A stretch of DNA of 64,000 nucleotides from Labilithrix luteola. Its GTDB lineage: Bacteria > Myxococcota_A > Polyangia > Polyangiales > Polyangiaceae. The stretch's first letter is position 1. Each line of letters opens with the position of its first letter. The translations under genes and the position numbers were made by a program. The stretch is from positions 4,255,001 to 4,319,000 of the forward strand of contig NZ_CP012333.1 in assembly GCF_001263205.1 (NCBI RefSeq), given 5' to 3'. Positions 55,646 through 63,971 of this stretch are shown one piece after another. The notes below the pieces were generated by a model. That model did no database searches and was not told where the DNA came from. It worked only from the letters and a program-made list of their open reading frames with translations.

Positions 55646-56332
55646 ATGTTCGCGGCACTCACCGCCTGTGTCCTCGGCTTCGCGAACGGGTTGCGCCATG
55701 CGCTCGAGCCCGATCACCTCGCGGCCGTCTCGACGCTCGTGGCCGGCCAGAAGAGCGCGCGTGCGACCGTCCGTTACGCCGCCGCGTGGGGTGCCGGACA
55801 TGCCGCCATGCTCATCGTGGCGGGTGGTGCGCTCGCGCTCTTGCGCAAAGAGCTGCCGTCACTGGCGAGTGACATCTTCGAGCTCGTCGTCGCCCTCGTG
55901 CTGATCGGTCTCGGCGTGCGCGGCCTCGTGCAAGCGCGCCTGGTTCCGACCGGCGAAGCCGTGAAGCACCGTCACGGTGAGATCGAGCACGCGCATGCGG
56001 GCACGACCGATCACGTGCACGTCAGTGGGTGGACGCTCGCGCGCCTGCCGTTCGTCGTCGGCCTCGTCCACGGCCTCGCAGGCAGTGGGGCGCTCGCCGC
56101 GCTCGTGGCCTCCCGCGTCCCGTCCGCGGCCTTCGCCATCTCCTTCATCACCATCTACGCGATCGGCGCTGCCGTCGGCATGTCGGCGCTGGCGGGCGTT
56201 CTCGGCTGGCCGCTCGCGCGCCTCGCTCGCTCGGGTCGCACGATGACGTTCCTCATCGGCGCGAGCGCCTGCGTGTCGCTCGGTATCGGGATCTGGTGGG
56301 CGGCGCCGATCGTCGCGAGACTGGTCGCTTAG
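55646..56332 (+). CDS. Nickel/cobalt high-affinity transporter-like protein
   Basis: A 228-residue membrane protein with about six helices. The N-terminal RHALEPDHLAAVST near 17-30 (H-x4-DH) is the metal signature of NiCoT/UreH-like permeases, and the central His-rich loop HRHGEIEHAHAGTTDHVHV near 109-127 fits metal handling. A second signature-like LVHGLAGSG stands near 139. It probably takes up or exports Ni(II) or Co(II). No urease or hydrogenase gene is near. No nickel or cobalamin riboswitch was recognised upstream. Confidence 0.82.
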   Translation: MFAALTACVLGFANGLRHALEPDHLAAVSTLVAGQKSARATVRYAAAWGAGHAAMLIVAGGALALLRKELPSLASDIFELVVALVLIGLGVRGLVQARLVPTGEAVKHRHGEIEHAHAGTTDHVHVSGWTLARLPFVVGLVHGLAGSGALAALVASRVPSAAFAISFITIYAIGAAVGMSALAGVLGWPLARLARSGRTMTFLIGASACVSLGIGIWWAAPIVARLVA

Positions 56333-56353
56333 GTCATCGCGTAGGCGCGAGGC

Positions 56354-56755
56354 CTAGTTCACGCCGAGCAGCTTGTTCATCGACGCCTCGTCGGCGGGCG
56401 TGAACGGATACTGGTCGAATTCCTGACTCAGCGCCCATTTGTAGGCGTTGACCGCGCGCGTCTCGAGCAGCTCGGTGACGAGCGTGCACTCGTAGAGGAA
56501 GAGATCGACGACGTAGTGCTCGTACGGATGGCTCACGAACGAGATGAGCTTGCCGACGTCGATTTCCACACCCAGCCGGTGCGTCAGCTCGCGCTTGAGC
56601 GCTTGCTGATCGGTCTCGCCAGCCTCCACGCGACCGCCGGGAAACTCCCACATGAGCGGGAGAACGGCGCTCGCGCGGCGCTGGGTGATGAGGTAACGCC
56701 CATCCCGCTCGAGGACTGCGGCGACCACGCGGATCGTCCTCTGCGGGGCAGACAT
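56354..56755 (-). CDS. Nudix-fold protein with a degraded Nudix box
   Basis: A 133-residue MutT-like protein: strands VVAAVLERDGRYLITQRR near 10-27 and WEFPGGRVEAGETDQQALKREL near 36-57. The Nudix box GX5EX7REUXEEXGU reads RELTHRLGV at its end, so both metal-binding Glu of the EE pair are His and Arg. Catalysis of nucleoside diphosphate cleavage is therefore doubtful, although the fold should be kept. Its ATG overlaps the stop of the FHA gene by one base (TGATG), so the two are coupled. Confidence 0.8.
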   Translation of the reverse strand: MSAPQRTIRVVAAVLERDGRYLITQRRASAVLPLMWEFPGGRVEAGETDQQALKRELTHRLGVEIDVGKLISFVSHPYEHYVVDLFLYECTLVTELLETRAVNAYKWALSQEFDQYPFTPADEASMNKLLGVN

Positions 56756-57780
56756 CAGATCGCCACGCGGAACAACTGCTGACCCATCAAGAGAACGTCG
56801 CCCGACTTGATCTCCGTCTCCTCGTGGAGGCGGAAGAACGAGCCGTTCGAGCTCCCGAGATCGGTGAGCATCAGCTTGCCGTTGTCCCAGGTGAGGCGGC
56901 AGTGGAGACCCGAGACGTAGCCGTCCTCGGGGAAGAGCACGTCGCCACGCTCGCGACCGAGGTGGACGCCGGTCTCGGGGATCGGGAAGGCGTTGCCTGT
57001 CACGTCGCGCCCGATGACGAGCGCGATGCGGCCCACGTAACCCTTGGCAGGCGAGCCGAGGCGCTCCACGCCGTCCGGCGAGGGCGTCTGCGGGGCGAGC
57101 GGCTCGAACTTGATGATCTCCTGACCGATACGGAACATGTCGTTCGGGCGGAGCTCGACAGGCATGTCGCGAACGAGCTTTTTGTAGACGCCGTTCAGCG
57201 AGCCTTCGTCCTTCACGGTGACGCGCGAGGACGTCTGCTTGAAGGTCGCGTGGCGCGGCGAGAGGTAGCTGTCGCCCGCGAAGATCGCGCCCGTCTCACG
57301 ACCGACGGTCATCGTTGCGCTTGGCAGGGCGTAGGTACCCGCCTCGCTGCCGTCCGCACGGAGCGCCGTGAGGACGATGGAGCCCGGGCCGCTCGACGAC
57401 TGCGGTGCAGGCTTCGGAGCGGTGGCCGCTGCTGCGGCCTGACCGAGCCGGAATCCGCACGAGCCGCAGAACAGGTTCGCCGTCGTGTTCGCATGCCCGC
57501 ACTGCGGACACGTCACGGCAACCGAGCCTCCTGCGACGGCCGCGGGGGCCGGGGCGGCGACCGGCGGAGCCTGAAGAACGGCCGCCGGGCTTGGCTGCGC
57601 AGGGGCAACCGACTGGGCTACCTGGGCGACCTTCACACCTTGGGCCGGCGTCTGGGGGACGAACGGCTTGGGCGCCACGTCACGCGGCAACTCCGCGCCA
57701 CAACCCAGGCAAAATTTGTAGTGATCCTGGTTGTCCTTGCTGCACTTGGGACACGTGATCAAGCGAGCCTCCGGACCCAT
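56755..57780 (-). CDS. Zinc-ribbon protein with two FHA domains
   Basis: A 341-residue protein. Two Cys4 zinc-ribbon motifs come first: CPKCSKDNQDHYKFCLGCG near 10-28 and CPQCGHANTTANLFCGSCG near 90-108, joined by an Ala/Pro linker. Then two FHA domains: one with GRETGAIFAGDSYLSPRHA near 155-175, and one with GRERGDVLFPEDGYVSGLHC near 265-284 and SSNGSFF near 305. FHA domains bind phospho-Thr peptides, so the protein is likely a scaffold in Ser/Thr kinase signalling. It is translationally coupled to the Nudix-like gene that follows. Confidence 0.88.
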   Translation of the reverse strand: MGPEARLITCPKCSKDNQDHYKFCLGCGAELPRDVAPKPFVPQTPAQGVKVAQVAQSVAPAQPSPAAVLQAPPVAAPAPAAVAGGSVAVTCPQCGHANTTANLFCGSCGFRLGQAAAAATAPKPAPQSSSGPGSIVLTALRADGSEAGTYALPSATMTVGRETGAIFAGDSYLSPRHATFKQTSSRVTVKDEGSLNGVYKKLVRDMPVELRPNDMFRIGQEIIKFEPLAPQTPSPDGVERLGSPAKGYVGRIALVIGRDVTGNAFPIPETGVHLGRERGDVLFPEDGYVSGLHCRLTWDNGKLMLTDLGSSNGSFFRLHEETEIKSGDVLLMGQQLFRVAI

Positions 57781-57925
57781 TCCCGCCCGCAGCGAGTAGG
57801 GTCAGCACGCAACGTTAGCATGGTTGTCATGCCGACCAATTCCCCTGCGCTGAACGGGAAACGAGCGCGCGGCGAGTATCTTGCATCCGGTCGAGGTGGG
57901 TCAAGCTTGGTGGTTTTGTTCAAGC

Positions 57926-58819
57926 TCAACCTTTGCTAAGCTCTTCCCAATCGTCGGGGGTCTCGGGCGGCGTCTCGGGCATGGCCGGTACAGCCTCGTG
58001 TGTGGCGGCGCCCAGGGGATCGAGTTCCTTCAGGTACTTCCCGACCCGCTTTTCCCGGGTCTTTTGAAGGGCGGCCAGCACACTGTTTTTGAGCTCGGCC
58101 TTGAGCGTGCGCGCTTGGGTGACGGTCTCGATGGCCACGTCCACGTCGTGGAGCTCCCCGAGGCGCTTCTGGAAGATCGTGGCAGGCTCGAGCATGGCCC
58201 GGGCGTCGAGGGGGAGCGCCTCGGCCAGGAGCTCGATCGAGTACCGAAGCTCTTTGTAAGCGATGCGAAGCTCGTGGAGGCCGAGCACGTCTTCGATCTC
58301 GACGTCGCGCTGCTTCTCCACCTTGCGCCGTGAGCGTTCGACCGTGCGGCGTGCGAACTTGCCGAGCTCCGCGTCGCGATCAGGATCGACGGGGAATACG
58401 AGCAGTGCCTTCAGCATCAGGCGCGCCTTGTCGAGGCTGCCTTGCTGGATCTGCTTCACGACCGCCGTGCGGAGCTTCTTCTCGCGCGTCTCGCGGGCCT
58501 TCACCCACGTCTTGAACTGGGGATCTTCGACGGCGTCGGTCAGTGTCTCTTCGAGCACTTCTTCGTCGCGCAGGTCGCCCGTGGCGCGCATGACGTCAGC
58601 GAACGCTCGTCGCACGACGTCCGAATGCCATCGCCCGAAGATCTCGCGGGACATCTTCAGCATCGTGCGAAGACGCCGGATGGCGACGCGCATGTCGTGG
58701 ATGGCGTCGTCGTCGGCGCTCTCGACGACGCGCGGAACGGCCGCCATCATCGCGGTGTCGAGCTCACGGAGCTTCTTGACGAGGTAGGCGCCCGCCATGG
58801 GCGGTGTGGCTTGCGTCAT
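57926..58819 (-). CDS. CHAD-domain protein
   Basis: A 297-residue cytoplasmic protein that is almost entirely a CHAD domain, with conserved His helices DAIHDMRVAIRRLRTML near 37-53, LGLHELRIAYKELRYSIELL near 180-199 and LGELHDVDVAIETV near 217-230. CHAD proteins bind inorganic polyphosphate. The C-terminus is acidic and Pro-rich. The ATG at 58819 overlaps the RNase J stop (ATGA), so it is made with RNase J. A link between polyphosphate and RNA decay is an inference. Confidence 0.9.
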   Translation of the reverse strand: MTQATPPMAGAYLVKKLRELDTAMMAAVPRVVESADDDAIHDMRVAIRRLRTMLKMSREIFGRWHSDVVRRAFADVMRATGDLRDEEVLEETLTDAVEDPQFKTWVKARETREKKLRTAVVKQIQQGSLDKARLMLKALLVFPVDPDRDAELGKFARRTVERSRRKVEKQRDVEIEDVLGLHELRIAYKELRYSIELLAEALPLDARAMLEPATIFQKRLGELHDVDVAIETVTQARTLKAELKNSVLAALQKTREKRVGKYLKELDPLGAATHEAVPAMPETPPETPDDWEELSKG

Positions 58820-60474
58820 GCTCTCTCCCCGCTCGAGCGATAGACGTGCACGACCGTCATCGGTTTGAAGCCTCGCGACTTGTGGAACGTGCGCCGGATG
58901 GCGAGCCGTGCGTGCTCTGCCATCGTCGTCTCGCTCGACGACGCATCGAGCTCCAGAATCGCTCGGCGTACGTTGGCGCGCGCGTCGGCGAGCTCCTCGG
59001 CGTACTCCTCCTCGTCGATCACGCCGCGTGTCGAGATCCGCACGTCGCGGACCGAGCCCGCGTCGTCGACCACGACGAGGCACGAGGCGACGCCCTCTTC
59101 GGCCAGGAAGGCGCGCTCGCGCAGGATTTCCGGGGGGAGCTCCCGGCCCGCGTACACCGCCACGCGCCCGGTTTTCTCGGTTCCCCCGAAAGCGATCGTC
59201 TCGCGCGTGACCTCGACCACGCGGCCGTTCTCGACCACTGCGACGTTGGGCTTCGTCGGCACGTTGGTTTCGCGGGCGAGCTCGCCGTGACGCGTGAGGT
59301 GATGGATGGTGCCGTGCACCGGCACGAAGTGTTTCGGCCGAACGAGCTCGATCATGCGTCGCTGCTCGGGCCGATGGGCGTGGCCGCTCACGTGGATGCC
59401 GCGATCGGTCAGGCGCGAGCGCACGTCGCAACCACGGCGCAGGAGCATGCCGAGGATCGCGTGCACCTCGGGCTCGTTACCGGGGATCGTCCGCGCGGAC
59501 AAGATCACGCGGTCACCGGGGCCCACCTCGAACATCGGGTGCTCGCCACGCGCCAGTCGCGCGAGGGCCGCTCGTGCTTCGCCCTGCGAGCCGGTGGCAA
59601 TGGCGAGGACCTTGGAGCGAGGAATCTCGCGCGCCATCGTGTCCGGCACGACGAGACCGTCCGGCCAGGGAAGGTAGCCCGTCGTGCGCGCGACCCGCGC
59701 GTGCGTGCCGACCCCGCGACCCAGCAGCACGAGCTTGCGCCCGTGCTTCTTGGCGATGTCGCCAAGGAGGCGCAGGCGATGCACGTTCGAAGCGAACATC
59801 GCCACCACGACGGCCGAGCGCGCGCCGGCCACGAGCTCCTCGAGCACGTCGCCCACGTCGGTTTCGCTGCCGGTCGGCCCCTCGGCATCGACGTTGGTCG
59901 AATCGCTCATGAGGAGCGTCACACCCGCATCACCCAGCTCGCGCAGGCGTGCCTCGTCGAAGTGCTCGCCGTCGGTCGGGCTCTCGTCGATCTTGAAGTC
60001 GCCCGAGTGAACGACGACGCCTTCGTCGGTCTGGATGGCCAGCGCGGTGGCGTCGGCGATGGAGTGCGTGACACGAATGGGCTCGACGCGGAACGAACCG
60101 ACGCTGAAAGGCTCACGCGGCCGCGTCTCGTAGATGCGGGCATGCTTGAGGACCTCGTGCTCGCCGAGGCGCTGCTGGATGAGTCCGATCGCGTAGGGCG
60201 GTGCCCAGATGGGAATGTCGTGGCGACGGAGCAAGTAGGGCAGCGCGCCGATGTGGTCTTCGTGCCCGTGCGTGATGACCACGCCGGTGAGGCGCGCTCC
60301 GAACGTGTCGAGCGCCGAGAAATCAGGATGAAGGACGTCGACGCCGAGGCCACGATCGTCGAACGTGACGCCGCAATCGACGAGCATGACCTCCCCTCGT
60401 TGTTCGAGGGCCATGCAGTTCATCCCGACCTCGCCGAGGCCGCCGAGAGGGAGAAGGCGAAGCACGCTTCGCAT
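58816..60474 (-). CDS. rnj: Ribonuclease J
   Basis: A 552-residue MBL/beta-CASP nuclease for mRNA decay and rRNA processing (5-prime exo and endo). Motifs: THGHEDHIGALPYLL near 68-82 (HxHxDH), HSGDFKID near 153-160, SDSTN near 185-189, GHAHRPEQRRMIELVRPKHFVPVHGTIHHL near 346-375. The C-terminal domain (470-552) is present. Length is normal. It precedes the CHAD gene with a 4-bp overlap. Confidence 0.95.
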   Translation of the reverse strand: MRSVLRLLPLGGLGEVGMNCMALEQRGEVMLVDCGVTFDDRGLGVDVLHPDFSALDTFGARLTGVVITHGHEDHIGALPYLLRRHDIPIWAPPYAIGLIQQRLGEHEVLKHARIYETRPREPFSVGSFRVEPIRVTHSIADATALAIQTDEGVVVHSGDFKIDESPTDGEHFDEARLRELGDAGVTLLMSDSTNVDAEGPTGSETDVGDVLEELVAGARSAVVVAMFASNVHRLRLLGDIAKKHGRKLVLLGRGVGTHARVARTTGYLPWPDGLVVPDTMAREIPRSKVLAIATGSQGEARAALARLARGEHPMFEVGPGDRVILSARTIPGNEPEVHAILGMLLRRGCDVRSRLTDRGIHVSGHAHRPEQRRMIELVRPKHFVPVHGTIHHLTRHGELARETNVPTKPNVAVVENGRVVEVTRETIAFGGTEKTGRVAVYAGRELPPEILRERAFLAEEGVASCLVVVDDAGSVRDVRISTRGVIDEEEYAEELADARANVRRAILELDASSSETTMAEHARLAIRRTFHKSRGFKPMTVVHVYRSSGERA

Positions 60475-60531
60475 TTAGCACGTGCCCGGCCTGCCCGTCT
60501 TTGGGCCCCGTCTTGTCCCGTCTTGCGCCTG

Positions 60532-61461
60532 TCAGGTCAGGCGCTTCGCAAGCTCGCGGATGGCGGCCGGCGTCGCCGCATCTTGGAAGAGCTGAGGCAG
60601 GAAAGATGGGGAGATCGGCAGCTCGACCGAGAGTCGTTCTAGGCTCTCGGCCTGCACGCGTTCGCGCATCGAGCGCGCCCGTGCGACGCGGACGGCCACC
60701 TCGGGGGCGGAGGTCGACGTGGTCGGTGTCACGGCCTCGAGCGCCGTTCGCTCCTCCGGCGAGAAGAGCGGAGGGAGTACACCGTTGACGACGATCTTTC
60801 CGATCGGCAGCTCGAGCTCCACGTTGATCGCGCGCGCGAGCTCGATGGTCTCGGAGGTGGGCATCTCCTCGGGCAGCGTGACGAGGACCACAGCGCAGTT
60901 TTCCGGATCGCGAAACAGATTCCAGGCGCGCTCGGCGTCGCGACGAAGGAGGCCGGGCGGGACGACGTCGAGGATCACCTTCGGCACGCGAAGCATGTCG
61001 AGGCCGTGACCCGTGGCGGGCGCGTCGAGGATGACGACGTCGTAGACGTTGCTTCCGTCCGAGCGCGTCTCGGTGGTGTGCCACCACGCCTTGCCGAGCA
61101 TCGTCCATTCCTGCATCCCGGGGACGGCCCGGAAGAACGTGCGGACGTACTTGTTGTCGAAGAGCAGCTTGAAGAGCGTCTTCGAGTGGAGCGCCATCTG
61201 CCCGTACTCCTGCAGGGCGCTCTCCGGATCCATGTTCACCGCCCAGACGTTCTGAGCAACCGGCGTGATCTCGTGACCGATCGGCGCCGAGCCGAGCATC
61301 GTCGACAACCGCTCTTTGGCGTTGCACATGCACACGAGCACGCGTTTGCCCTTCTGCGCGAGGGCGAGCGCTTCGGCGGCGCAAACGGTGGTCTTTCCGA
61401 CGCCACCTTTGCCCGTCACGATGAGAAAGCGCTTCGTTTCGAGCGGCGCGTGATCCGGCAT
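60532..61461 (-). CDS. ArsA/Get3-like anion-transporting ATPase
   Basis: A 309-residue cytoplasmic P-loop ATPase. Walker A FLIVTGKGGVGKTT near 10-23 and the ArsA signature VVILDAPATGHGLDMLRVP near 145-163. It is a single half rather than a tandem ArsA. No arsB/arsR genes are near, so arsenite export is unproven; Get3-like or other roles are possible. The ATG at 61461 begins before the ATPase core; a GTG at 61518 adds 19 residues and is less likely. Myxobacteria often carry such genes in pairs, but only one is seen here. Confidence 0.85.
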   Translation of the reverse strand: MPDHAPLETKRFLIVTGKGGVGKTTVCAAEALALAQKGKRVLVCMCNAKERLSTMLGSAPIGHEITPVAQNVWAVNMDPESALQEYGQMALHSKTLFKLLFDNKYVRTFFRAVPGMQEWTMLGKAWWHTTETRSDGSNVYDVVILDAPATGHGLDMLRVPKVILDVVPPGLLRRDAERAWNLFRDPENCAVVLVTLPEEMPTSETIELARAINVELELPIGKIVVNGVLPPLFSPEERTALEAVTPTTSTSAPEVAVRVARARSMRERVQAESLERLSVELPISPSFLPQLFQDAATPAAIRELAKRLT

Positions 61462-61574
61462 TTCCGACTGCCCTAGATAGGTCAGCTCGAACACGCTGTA
61501 AACCCGAGCGAATTTCACGCCGCAAAGGCCGCGCCGCCTCGGAACCTCCCGCCCGCCTCGGAACCTCGGTCGGC

Positions 61575-62210
61575 CTAGATCGCGAGAACCTCGGCCTTCT
61601 CGATGCGGTCGAGGCGGAAGTGGCGGTGTTCGCCCTTGTCGACGTCGATGGCGTTGATGCGCGTCTCGTTGCGCTCCATGATCACCGACACGATCCGCAC
61701 GTCGCGCGTGGTCTGGACGAAGCTTCCATCGAGATACGTGATGCGCAGCGGCTGCTGTTCGAACCAGGCGCGTTCGATGGCCTCGCGGACGGCTTTTTTG
61801 CTCGGCAGGCTGGGAACGCCGATGAATTCGAGCTCCCGGAGGCGCCCGACGAGCTCGCGTTGGGCAGAGGTCGAGAGCGCCGAGCGAACCTTGTCGAGGG
61901 CGCGCTCCAGGGTTTCCTCGAAGGGCATGAGGCGCATCTCGATGGCATAGCGTCCGAGCACGCAGAGAAGGGCCGCCTCGCGCGCCGTGAAGTTTACGGG
62001 CGGCAGGCTGTAGCTCTTGTCGAGCGCATAGCCGCCGCCCCGACCGCGCTCGGCCGCGAGGGGCATCGAGGCGGCGCGGAGAGCGTCGAGATCTCGGTAA
62101 ATCGTGCGGATCGTCACGTCGAAGCGCTCGGCGAGGGCTTCGGCTGTCACCCCCGTACGGCGCCCCCGGAGGTACTCGGCCAGGGCGAAGAGGCGTTCGG
62201 TGCGTCGCAT
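61575..62210 (-). CDS. WYL-domain (YafY-type) transcriptional regulator
   Basis: A 211-residue regulator with an N-terminal HTH_11 helix-turn-helix (VTAEALAERFDVTIRTIYRDLDAL near 21-44) and a WYL-like sensor part near 135-205, ending KGEHRHFRLDRIEKAEVL. It is somewhat shorter than usual for the family. The ATG at 62210 gives the natural MRRTERLFALAEYLR start; the longer frame is in the divergent GST gene leader. It is divergent from a GST-like gene, with TGACA repeats between them. Confidence 0.9.
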   Translation of the reverse strand: MRRTERLFALAEYLRGRRTGVTAEALAERFDVTIRTIYRDLDALRAASMPLAAERGRGGGYALDKSYSLPPVNFTAREAALLCVLGRYAIEMRLMPFEETLERALDKVRSALSTSAQRELVGRLRELEFIGVPSLPSKKAVREAIERAWFEQQPLRITYLDGSFVQTTRDVRIVSVIMERNETRINAIDVDKGEHRHFRLDRIEKAEVLAI

Positions 62211-62245
62211 GACAGTGGGAAAGATAACTGACACGAGGCTGACAG
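62210..62245. promoter_or_regulatory. TGACA-type direct repeats between the WYL and GST genes
   Basis: TGACAG (62210-62215), TGACAC (62229-62234) and TGACAG (62240-62245) occur in the 52-bp region between the two starts. The second and third include CTGACA repeats spaced 11 bp apart (62228 and 62239), one helical turn, on the same DNA face. The first touches the regulator start codon. They are candidates for WYL regulator binding. Confidence 0.4.
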
Positions 62246-62262
62246 CACCAGGCGCGATAGTC

Positions 62263-63108
62263 ATGCTCATGGAACCGTCGCTCGCGCCCACCCCCGTCCG
62301 TCCGCTCCTTCGCGCCCATGCCCCGGCTTTGGAGCTGCGCGAGGTCGGCCTGACCGCCGTGGCTGGGCTCGAGAGCTACTCGCCCTTCGGTCTCAAGATT
62401 CGGCGTGCGCTCGGGGCGGCAGGCTTGCCGTTTACCGTACGCAGCCGGCCATTTTCGGTGCTCTCGGCTCCGGACGAGGTTCCGTCGCTCAGCGTGGAAG
62501 GGGAAGAGGTCACGGATTCCACGCGCGTCCTCGCCCATCTCGAGCGGCTCGCGCCGGGCACGCTCCTGCCCCGCGGACCGAGCCTCCGGGCCGAGGCCTG
62601 GCTTTGGGAGGACTGGGCCGATCGCGTTCTCAGCACCTTCGTGCGGGCGTCGCGCTGGGCGGACGCGCGGAATTGGCCGTCGTTCCACGCGGCGATGTTC
62701 GGCCGCTCGAGCTGGCTCGTCCGGACGATGCTGGCCCCGCGGTGGAGGCGCCAGGTCGTGGCAGAGCTCCATGCCGCGGAGACCTCGGAATCGTCATTTC
62801 TCGACGATTTCCGGCGGACGATCGACATTCTCGAGGCGCGGGCGCCCGAGCGCGGGTTCTGGATCACCGAGGACCGCCCGACCGTCGCCGACGTGGCCAT
62901 CTTCGCGCAGCTCCACTCGCTGCGAAACCACCTGACGCGGGCTCAGGCGCACGAGCTCGCGTGCCGTCCGGCACTGACCGACTGGCTCGATCGCGTTGAT
63001 GCGGCGACGGCTTCGAGAGAGCCGCCGAGGCCGCTCGTGCGACTCGGAAGTGGGCACGCATTGGTCAAGAAAAGCGTGGTCTTGGCCGCGGCGGTCGTCT
63101 GCGGTTGA
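62263..63108 (+). CDS. Glutathione S-transferase-like protein
   Basis: A 281-residue protein with an N-terminal thioredoxin-like domain (about 30-110: YSPFGLKIRRALGAAGLPFTVR, then EVPSLSVEGEEVTDSTRVLAHLE, the GSH-binding loop pattern) and a helical C-terminal domain (115-265) with DRPTVADVAIFAQLHSL. The catalytic Cys or Ser position is Ser/Pro-type (SPFG). It is divergent from the WYL gene that probably controls it. Start: ATG 62263 or 62269. Confidence 0.8.
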   Translation: MLMEPSLAPTPVRPLLRAHAPALELREVGLTAVAGLESYSPFGLKIRRALGAAGLPFTVRSRPFSVLSAPDEVPSLSVEGEEVTDSTRVLAHLERLAPGTLLPRGPSLRAEAWLWEDWADRVLSTFVRASRWADARNWPSFHAAMFGRSSWLVRTMLAPRWRRQVVAELHAAETSESSFLDDFRRTIDILEARAPERGFWITEDRPTVADVAIFAQLHSLRNHLTRAQAHELACRPALTDWLDRVDAATASREPPRPLVRLGSGHALVKKSVVLAAAVVCG

Positions 63109-63138
63109 CGGCGTCTCTCAGCGAGATATCTCTCGCGC

Positions 63139-63858
63139 GTGCCGTTCTCGTATCCGTATCCGCGGCCGGCGGTTTCGTGCGACGTCGTGGTCTTCACGAT
63201 GCGCCACGACGACCTCGCGGTGCTCCTCGTTCGCCGCAGGGACGAACCCTTCAAAGGGAGTTGGGCGCTGCCTGGCGGCTTCCTCAACGAGAACGAGTCG
63301 CTCGAACGTGCGGCCACGCGTGAGCTCTACGAAGAGACCGGCGTGAGCAGCGTCAAGCTCGAGCAGCTCGCGACGTTCGGCGATCCGGGGCGCGATCCTC
63401 GCGGTCACACCGTGACGGTGGCCTGGCTGACCTTCCTCGTCGCCGAAGTGACCATCGTGGCGGGCGACGACGCGGCAGAAGCTGCCTGGCACCCCTTGCG
63501 AACGCTCGACATCGAAGGCGTGCGCGGTTCGAGCTCGAAGAAGAGCGCGAAGAAGAAGGAAAAGCCGTCCAAGCGGAAGGGCGTTCGCCTTGCCTTCGAT
63601 CACGCCAAGATCATCGCGATGGCCTACCAGCGGCTCTGTCGCCACCTCGACACGCCGCTTCGCGATGTCGCCTTCGATCTTCTGCCGCCGCGATTCACGC
63701 TCGCCGAGCTTCGCCGCACGTACGAAGTGGTCTTCGGCAAGAAGATCACGCCGCACATGGTGAAGAAGCAGCTCGTCGTGCGCGGCCTCGTGGTGCCCGC
63801 GACGTCGAAGCCGGCACCGAAGCCTTCGGCGCAGCTCTATCGCTGGAATCGCCGGTAG
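63139..63858 (+). CDS. NrtR-like Nudix regulator
   Basis: A 239-residue protein with an intact Nudix box in the N-terminal domain: LPGGFLNENESLERAATRELYEETGV near 44-69. A Lys-rich linker (KKSAKKKEKPSKRKG) near 134-148 leads to a C-terminal winged helix (about 150-225) with FTLAELRRTYEVVFGKKITPHMVKKQL. This layout fits NrtR, which senses ADP-ribose and controls NAD genes. A functional Nudix box is somewhat unusual, since classic NrtR often lacks activity. No NAD gene is adjacent. Confidence 0.85.
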   Translation: MPFSYPYPRPAVSCDVVVFTMRHDDLAVLLVRRRDEPFKGSWALPGGFLNENESLERAATRELYEETGVSSVKLEQLATFGDPGRDPRGHTVTVAWLTFLVAEVTIVAGDDAAEAAWHPLRTLDIEGVRGSSSKKSAKKKEKPSKRKGVRLAFDHAKIIAMAYQRLCRHLDTPLRDVAFDLLPPRFTLAELRRTYEVVFGKKITPHMVKKQLVVRGLVVPATSKPAPKPSAQLYRWNRR

Positions 63859-63864
63859 CCTTGT

Positions 63865-63900
63865 GGGGGCAGAGCCCCCCTCGAAACCTCCGGTTTCGAG
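63865..63900. repeat. Two perfect hairpins downstream of the Nudix regulator gene
   Basis: GGGGGC-AGA-GCCCCC (63865-63879) and CTCGAAACC-TCC-GGTTTCGAG (63880-63900) follow back to back, six bases after the stop. The first resembles a terminator stem; the second repeats a motif that looks like a dispersed myxobacterial intergenic element. Both have 3-nt loops and perfect stems. Confidence 0.6.
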
Positions 63901-63917
63901 CCTCCCCCCGGCTGCCC

Positions 63918-63971
63918 GCGGCGGGTCGCCTTCGGCGCGTCGCGCTGTGAGCGCGACGAAGAACCCGCCGC
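63918..63971. repeat. Three-way junction forming intergenic element
   Basis: An outer perfect stem GCGGCGGGT (63918-63926) with ACCCGCCGC (63963-63971) encloses two perfect inner hairpins: CGCC-TTC-GGCG (63927-63937) and CGTCGCGCT-GTG-AGCGCGACG (63938-63958). The only unpaired linker is AAGA (63959-63962). No ORF or known RNA family is recognised. The element could be a REP/BIME-type repeat, an RNA structure or a mobile-element end. Confidence 0.6.

Noticed and set aside
60532..61461. Arsenic resistance operon
   Set aside because: Only a single ArsA-like half is present with no arsB, arsR or arsC nearby.
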